Source: Streptomyces soli
Lineage (GTDB): Bacteria; Actinomycetota; Actinomycetes; Streptomycetales; Streptomycetaceae
Assembly (NCBI RefSeq): GCF_003999195.1
Contig: NZ_RJVR01000293.1
Coordinates: 1-64,000, forward strand
Length of the DNA stretch: 64,000 nt
Direction: 5' to 3'
The notes under the pieces were generated by a model. It worked only from the letters and a program-made list of their open reading frames with translations, had not been told where the DNA came from and did not search any database. Position 1 is the stretch's first letter, and the number at the start of each line of letters is the position of its first letter. Made by a program: the position numbers and the translations under genes. Positions 59,944 through 64,000 of the stretch are shown piece after piece.

Positions 59944-60243
59944 ATGGCTACTGATTACGACACACCACGCAAGACCGACGATGACGTCAACGAGGACAGC
60001 ATCGAGGAACTCAAGGCTCGGAGGAACGAGAAGTCCACGTCCGCAGTGGACGTCGACGAGTTCGATCAGGCCGAGGGTCTGGAGCTGCCCGGCGCTGACC
60101 TCTCCAACGAGGAGTTGTCGGTCCGTGTGCTGCCCCGGCAGGCCGACGAGTTCACTTGCATGAGCTGCTTCCTGGTCCACCACCGCAGCCAGCTGGCAAC
60201 GGAGAAAAACGGCAACCCCATCTGCCGCGACTGCGCGGCCTGA
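59944..60243 (+). CDS. DUF4193 zinc-ribbon protein
   Basis: 99 residues. The first two thirds are acidic and probably disordered (TDDDVNEDSIEELKARRNEK). The C-terminal part holds two CxxC pairs, Cys72/Cys75 (CMSC) and Cys94/Cys97 (CRDC), separated by FLVHHRSQLA, a zinc ribbon. DUF4193 is near-universal in actinobacteria, and its function is not settled in my knowledge. GGGGGAG precedes the ATG. It lies between cutS and dut, as in other Streptomyces. Confidence 0.92.
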   Translation: MATDYDTPRKTDDDVNEDSIEELKARRNEKSTSAVDVDEFDQAEGLELPGADLSNEELSVRVLPRQADEFTCMSCFLVHHRSQLATEKNGNPICRDCAA

Positions 60244-60252
60244 CGGAGCCGG

Positions 60253-61068
60253 GTGGACATGGACAGCGACGACGAGCGAGGCCGCGCGGCCTCGCTCGCG
60301 GGCGCGGAGGGCGCCGAGGTCATCGCCGCAGGCGCCACAGACGCCGGTGACGGGGTCATCGCCGCAGGCGCCACAGACGCCGGTGATGGGGTCAAACGCT
60401 CCCGGACCAAGACCGCGGTCGGGGTCGGCCGCAAGGGCCTCACAAGCCTCGCGGAGCGGCTTGTCGAGGCGGCCCCACGGATTCCAGTACGCGACCTGCA
60501 GACGCTCCGGCGGCATTTCCCGGGACTCGGCCCCGAGGAGATCGCCGACAAGCTCACCAGCGGCGCCGTGAAGGGCACGGCGACCGTCGGCGCGGGGGTC
60601 GGGGCCGCCGCGATGCTGCCCACCCCGCCGGCAATGCCGGCCGAGCTGGCGGCGGAGACCTTCGCGGTCGCCGTCGTCGAGTACAAGCTCATCGCCGAGC
60701 TGCACGAGGTCTACGGGCTGCGCGCCCCCGGCTCCGTACGGCAGCGGGCGACCTTCTACCTCGCCGAGTGGACGGAGCGGCGCGGCATCGACGTCACCAA
60801 ACCGTCGACCGTCAACATTGCCCTCGGGGTGAAGATGAAAAGGGAGCTGCGCCAGCAGCTCCTCAAGCGCACCATGCGCAACCTGCCGACCCTGACCCCC
60901 TTCATGGTCGGCGCGGCCATCGGCGCCATTCTGAACCGGCGCGACACCAGCAAGCTCGCCGAGCGCGTCCGTAAGGACCTCCGCGAGCACCAGATCCCCT
61001 GGGACGCGCTGGAAAAGCCCGACGAGCTGCCCCCGGCGTCCGACGAGCCGCCGGCCATCGAATCCTGA
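60253..61068 (+). CDS. Conserved hypothetical protein with a recent internal 12-residue duplication
   Basis: 271 residues from GTG 60253 (an ATG at 60259 is also possible), nine bases after the DUF4193 stop. The N-terminal tail contains VIAAGATDAGDG twice in tandem (residues 23-46), encoded by a 36-base duplication. The core (60-250) is mostly helical: LRRHFPGLGPEEIADKLTSG, then an Ala/Gly-rich hydrophobic stretch GTATVGAGVGAAAMLPTPPA, EYKLIAELHEVYGL and a second hydrophobic patch NLPTLTPFMVGAAIGAILNR. It may associate with membranes. I do not recognise a characterised family; position and length are conserved in Streptomyces. Confidence 0.8.
   Translation: MDMDSDDERGRAASLAGAEGAEVIAAGATDAGDGVIAAGATDAGDGVKRSRTKTAVGVGRKGLTSLAERLVEAAPRIPVRDLQTLRRHFPGLGPEEIADKLTSGAVKGTATVGAGVGAAAMLPTPPAMPAELAAETFAVAVVEYKLIAELHEVYGLRAPGSVRQRATFYLAEWTERRGIDVTKPSTVNIALGVKMKRELRQQLLKRTMRNLPTLTPFMVGAAIGAILNRRDTSKLAERVRKDLREHQIPWDALEKPDELPPASDEPPAIES
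60319..60390 (+). repeat. 36-base tandem duplication inside a coding sequence
   Basis: 60319-60354 and 60355-60390 are identical except for one base (C to T at the third position of an Asp codon). The length is a multiple of three, so the frame is kept and 12 residues are duplicated. Confidence 0.95.
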
Positions 61069-61126
61069 GCCGGCGCCGGCCCCGAGCCGTCGAGCCCCGA
61101 GCCGGCGGGGCCCGAGCTCTAGCTAG

Positions 61127-61573
61127 CTAGTGAGTCCTGACCGCCTGCAGCGCGGCCGCCAGCCTCTCCGGCGAGCGCGTCGAGAGGTAGGCGTACGGAG
61201 TGGGGTCGGCCGGGTCCGTGATCTCCACCTTCAGCGCCGTGGGGACGTAAGCGCGCAGCAGCATGAAAGCACGCGGGTCCGCCTTGTGCTGCCGCCAGGC
61301 CAGCGCCTCCTCGGCGTCCAGCACCGTCGCCTCGCCCAGCGCCTCGACCGGGATCCGGGCGTCCCCCGCGACCAGCGACCCGGCGACGACGCGGATCCGT
61401 GCTGAGCCGTACGAGCTCACCGCCGCCGCGGTGAGCGCCGCACCGCCGACCAGGCCCGCCAGCATCGGCAGCGTCCCCAGCGGGAGCAGGATCAGCGCGA
61501 GCGAGAGACCCGCCCCGGCGGCCAGAAACCACCAGGAGCGCGGCACGGTGAGGCGTTCGTCGTAAGGCTGCAT
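61127..61573 (-). CDS. DUF3093 membrane protein
   Basis: 148 residues. Two adjacent transmembrane helices (14-31 and 37-54) follow RLTVPRSWWFLAAG, the DUF3093 signature. A cytoplasmic beta-rich domain (56-148) ends STRSPERLAAALQAVR. The family is actinobacterial and uncharacterised. ATG start at 61573. Its stop lies in an unusual CTAGCTAGCTAG sequence at the convergent junction. The SDR gene lies 21 bases upstream in the same direction. Confidence 0.88.
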   Translation of the reverse strand: MQPYDERLTVPRSWWFLAAGAGLSLALILLPLGTLPMLAGLVGGAALTAAAVSSYGSARIRVVAGSLVAGDARIPVEALGEATVLDAEEALAWRQHKADPRAFMLLRAYVPTALKVEITDPADPTPYAYLSTRSPERLAAALQAVRTH

Positions 61574-61594
61574 GTCACCAGCTTGGCACGGGGC

Positions 61595-62479
61595 CTAATC
61601 CGTGCGGCGCTTGAGGGCGCCCTGGACCCTGCCAAGGGCCCGGGGGGCGCCGCGCAGGCCGGTGGCGAGCTGCTTGGCCCAGTCGGTGGCCTGGGTCGGC
61701 AAAACCGCGTCCAGGACCGCCGTGGAGCGGGCGCTGCCGCCGACCAGATAGCGGGGGAGGGGCCGGCGGGTGGTGAGGGCCTTGAGGACCGCCAGAGCCA
61801 CCGGACGCGGTCCCGGAAGCTCGCGGCGCAGCATGTCCTCGGCCGCGTCGTACTGGTCGCTGTAGGCGGAGGACTGCGCGTCCGGGATCAGCCCGGCACT
61901 GTGCTGCCAGATACCGCTGGCGTACGAGCCGGGCTCGATCAGGACGACCTTCACCCCGAAGGCCGCGGTCTCCATCCGCAGCGCGTCGGTGACCGCCTCC
62001 AGGCCCTGCTTGCTGGCGCAGTACCAGCCCATCATCGGCAGGGAGACCCGCCCGGAGATCGAGGAGACGTTGACGATCCGGCCGGCGCGCCGCTCGCGCA
62101 TCGTGGGCAGCACCAGGCGGGCGATCCGCGCCGGGCCGATCAGATTGGTCTCCAGCTGGCGCCGTACCTGGTCGTCGTCCACGTCCTCGATCGCCCCGGG
62201 CTGGGCGAAGCCCGCGTTGTTGACCACCGCCCAAGGGCCGCCGTCCGTGAGGGTGGCGATCTCCGTGAAGGCCTTGATGGTGGAGGTCGCGTCCGCGACG
62301 TCGAGTAGCACGGTCCGCACCGCAGCGCCGGTCTGTTCCACCGCACAGCGCAGCGCCTCTGCTTTGTCCTCACTGCGTACGGTGCCGATCACGTCGAATC
62401 CGGCGTGCGCCAGCTCCATGGTGACGGCGAGGCCGATTCCGCTGCCGGCTCCGGTGACGACGACGGACTTGAGGCTCAT
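61595..62479 (-). CDS. Short-chain dehydrogenase/reductase
   Basis: 294 residues from ATG 62479. Classical SDR: cofactor motif TGAGSGIG at 9-16, NNAG near 88-91, catalytic Ser in SSISG and YCASK with Tyr and Lys near 152-156. The absence of a basic residue just after the Gly motif does not decide NAD or NADP. A C-terminal basic extension (LKRRTD) follows a helical region. The substrate is unknown; the neighbours give no pathway. A longer upstream frame is rejected. Confidence 0.92.
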   Translation of the reverse strand: MSLKSVVVTGAGSGIGLAVTMELAHAGFDVIGTVRSEDKAEALRCAVEQTGAAVRTVLLDVADATSTIKAFTEIATLTDGGPWAVVNNAGFAQPGAIEDVDDDQVRRQLETNLIGPARIARLVLPTMRERRAGRIVNVSSISGRVSLPMMGWYCASKQGLEAVTDALRMETAAFGVKVVLIEPGSYASGIWQHSAGLIPDAQSSAYSDQYDAAEDMLRRELPGPRPVALAVLKALTTRRPLPRYLVGGSARSTAVLDAVLPTQATDWAKQLATGLRGAPRALGRVQGALKRRTD

Positions 62480-62580
62480 GAGTGCTCCGTGCTGACGGGG
62501 ACATAGGGCTTGCCCTACGACTGCCAAGACCAACGGACACCCGGCGGGAAAGGATCCCGCAGGAGGGTAGGGTCTCGGGC

Positions 62581-63189
62581 GTGAGTGCAGCGACATCAGA
62601 CGACGGCCGGGCCCCCCGCCAGGCCCTGACCCCGCCACCGGACGCGGCCGCGCCGGTGCGGCACCCTGACGCTCCCGTGCCCGGTGAGCTGTTGGGGGCG
62701 CACTACGACCAGTGTTTCGGGTGCGGCGACGCACAGCCTCACGGACTGCACCTCGAAACCCGCGCGGGGGACGGGGTCGACGTCACCGCGGAGTTCACCG
62801 TACGGCCCGCCCACCAGGGCGCACCGGGCCTGGCGCACGGCGGGGTGCTGGCCTCCGCGCTGGACGAGACGCTGGGCTCGCTGAGCTGGCTGTTGCACAC
62901 CATCGCGGTCACCGGACGTCTGGAGACCGACTTCGTACGCCCCGTGCCCGTCGGCACGATCCTGCACTTGGCCGCCCGCGTCACCGCTGTCGCCGGCCGC
63001 AAGATCTACGCGTCCGCTGTGGGCCGGATCGGCGGCCCCGACGGCGCGGTCGCGGTCCGCGCGGACGCCCTCTTCATCGAGGTCAAGGTCGAACACTTCA
63101 CGAATAACGGTCGCCCGGAAGAGGTCAATGCCGCCATGGCCGACCCCGACCAGGTGCGGGTCGCCCGCGCCTTCGAGGTGAACCCGTGA
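62581..63189 (+). CDS. PaaI-type hotdog-fold thioesterase
   Basis: 202 residues from GTG 62581. TAGGGT at 62568-62573 is a -10 box seven bases upstream, so the mRNA is probably leaderless. The hotdog domain is at about 40-165: YDQCFGCGDAQPHGLHL, then LAHGGVLASALDETLG with the usual catalytic His-Gly-Gly and Asp/Glu, and KIYASAVGRI. The FGCG motif with two cysteines near the entry is typical of this actinobacterial group. It predicts hydrolysis of an acyl-CoA. It overlaps dut by four bases. Confidence 0.9.
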   Translation: MSAATSDDGRAPRQALTPPPDAAAPVRHPDAPVPGELLGAHYDQCFGCGDAQPHGLHLETRAGDGVDVTAEFTVRPAHQGAPGLAHGGVLASALDETLGSLSWLLHTIAVTGRLETDFVRPVPVGTILHLAARVTAVAGRKIYASAVGRIGGPDGAVAVRADALFIEVKVEHFTNNGRPEEVNAAMADPDQVRVARAFEVNP

Positions 63190-63716
63190 GCGCCAGAAGC
63201 CGTCCGCCCCTGGACGTGCTCATCCGGCGCCTGGACGAGAGCGTGCCCATTCCCTCGTACGGGCAGCCGGGGGACGCGGGCGCGGACCTGATCACCACCG
63301 AGGCCGCCGAACTCGCCCCCGGCGAGCGCGCGGTGCTGCCCACCGGGGTGTCCATCGCGCTCCCCGAGGGGTACGCGGCCTTCGTACATCCGCGCAGCGG
63401 GCTCGCCGCTCGCTGCGGAGTAGCCATGGTGAATGCCCCGGGAACCATTGATGCCGGGTACCGTGGGGAGATCAAGGTGATCGTGGTCAACCTGGACCCT
63501 CGCGAGAGCGTGCGGTTCGAGCCGGGAGACCGGATCGCCCAGCTGGTCGTCCAGCAGGTCGAGCGGGTCCGCTTCCAGGAAGTGGCGGAGCTGCCAGGCT
63601 CTGTCAGGGGCGCGGGGGGCTTCGGCTCCACAGGGGGTCATGCCGCGGTGGTGGGCCCCTCGGCTACGGCCAGTAATGGATACACTTCGGTCATTGTTGA
63701 CCGGGAAGGACAGTGA
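63186..63716 (+). CDS. dut: dUTPase (deoxyuridine 5'-triphosphate nucleotidohydrolase)
   Basis: Converts dUTP to dUMP and pyrophosphate, preventing uracil incorporation and supplying dTMP synthesis. 176 residues. The five trimeric dUTPase motifs are present in order: DAGADL, PRSGLAARCG, NAPGTIDAGYRGEIKV (catalytic Asp), RIAQLVV and GSVRGAGGFGSTG (P-loop-like C-terminal arm). The C-terminal tail beyond motif 5 is about 30 residues longer than in minimal enzymes. GTG start overlaps the thioesterase stop. Confidence 0.96.
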   Translation: MSARSRPPLDVLIRRLDESVPIPSYGQPGDAGADLITTEAAELAPGERAVLPTGVSIALPEGYAAFVHPRSGLAARCGVAMVNAPGTIDAGYRGEIKVIVVNLDPRESVRFEPGDRIAQLVVQQVERVRFQEVAELPGSVRGAGGFGSTGGHAAVVGPSATASNGYTSVIVDREGQ

Positions 63717-63717
63717 C

Positions 63718-64000
63718 GTGTTCCGTCGTCGTCGCAAGGAGCGCGCAGACGCCCTCGACGAGCTCGAGGCCGAGAGCCCTGACGAGCTGGCCGAAGACGC
63801 CGCGGAGTCGGACGACTCCATGGAGTCCCGTCGGTACAACCTTCCGCCCGCCCCGAGGCCGGACGGGCCCTGGGATCTGAGTGAGGTCAAGGACCCCGCC
63901 GACGGCCGGGTCGACCTCGGCGGCCTTTTCGTGCCCGGAGTCGAGGGCATGGAGCTGCGGGTCGAGGTGGCCGGTGAGTCCATCGTCGCCGCGACTGTGG
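63718..64000 (+). CDS. DUF3710 protein, start only (3' truncated by window end)
   Basis: 94 codons are visible from GTG 63718, one base after the dut stop, with GGAAGGA upstream. The visible part starts VFRRRRKERADALDELEAES, an acidic basic-tipped linker, and then RYNLPPAPRPDGPWDLSEV and GRVDLGGLFVPGVEGMELRV. This is the N-terminal part of DUF3710, a family found next to dut in actinobacteria. The function is unknown. Confidence 0.85.
   Translation, partial: MFRRRRKERADALDELEAESPDELAEDAAESDDSMESRRYNLPPAPRPDGPWDLSEVKDPADGRVDLGGLFVPGVEGMELRVEVAGESIVAATV

Overview
The window is a high-GC actinobacterial chromosome segment, almost certainly from Streptomyces or a very close relative. Many genes start with GTG or TTG, four-base ATGA/GTGA overlaps are common, and intergenic GC-rich hairpins are abundant. 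The developmental and housekeeping genes whiH, hrdB, parE, parC, ptsH, sepH, cutRS and dut occur in the order known around hrdB in Streptomyces coelicolor. The backbone is therefore core chromosome, with accessory insertions in it. I see no tRNA, rRNA, CRISPR, prophage or intact insertion sequence.

Layout. 1-11.8 kb: the tail of a probable P-loop protein, a RecQ-like helicase fused to a phosphoribosyltransferase-like domain, a DUF4192 protein, an S33 peptidase, a debranching-enzyme-like protein, a NrtR-type Nudix regulator, an ABC ATPase-permease fusion with degenerate ATPase motifs, and whiH. 12-17.5 kb: hrdB, a secreted trypsin-like protease, a small zinc protein and parE. 17.6-24.8 kb: two two-component systems around a DUF485/SSS solute-symporter pair. 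25-27.8 kb: an NMT1/SsuA-type ABC importer divergent from the CitA/CitB-like system. 28.7-34.8 kb: a LacI regulator, a maltose/alpha-glucoside-type importer and a GH13 glucosidase, followed by a wrecked carbohydrate-binding gene. 35.5-40.9 kb: parC and a divergent M16 peptidase pair. 41-45.4 kb: a candidate small RNA, a GntR/FCD regulator, ptsH with a DasR-type site, and a GNAT/acyl-CoA-synthetase protein. 45.9-50.2 kb: DUF5998, an alkaline-phosphatase-superfamily enzyme, tdk, a VOC protein and a sulfurtransferase. 50.9-57 kb: sepH, a sugar-lactone oxidase, an MFS exporter, the ferrochelatase and an inositol monophosphatase. 57.1-64 kb: a 57-codon gene, cutRS, DUF4193, DUF3093, SDR, thioesterase and dut genes, then the start of a DUF3710 gene.

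How the parts work together. Transcription (HrdB), decatenation (ParE, ParC), sporulation control (WhiH) and division (SepH) form the conserved core. Two import systems sit next to matching sensors: a periplasmic-ligand kinase beside the NMT1-type importer, and a LacI repressor beside the alpha-glucoside importer plus glucosidase. PTS and N-acetylglucosamine signalling touches the window through the site at ptsH and a related site before the GntR gene.

Most notable: the uncharacterised CitAB-like/NMT1 importer module, a candidate sRNA at 41.13-41.28 kb, an inverted pair of perfect DnaA-box-like sequences before the DUF4192 gene, the ATPase-degenerate ABC fusion beside whiH, tandem half-sites before cutR, a mosaic family of hairpin repeats, and several recent small duplications. 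All family calls rest on motifs and recall. No database search was possible.
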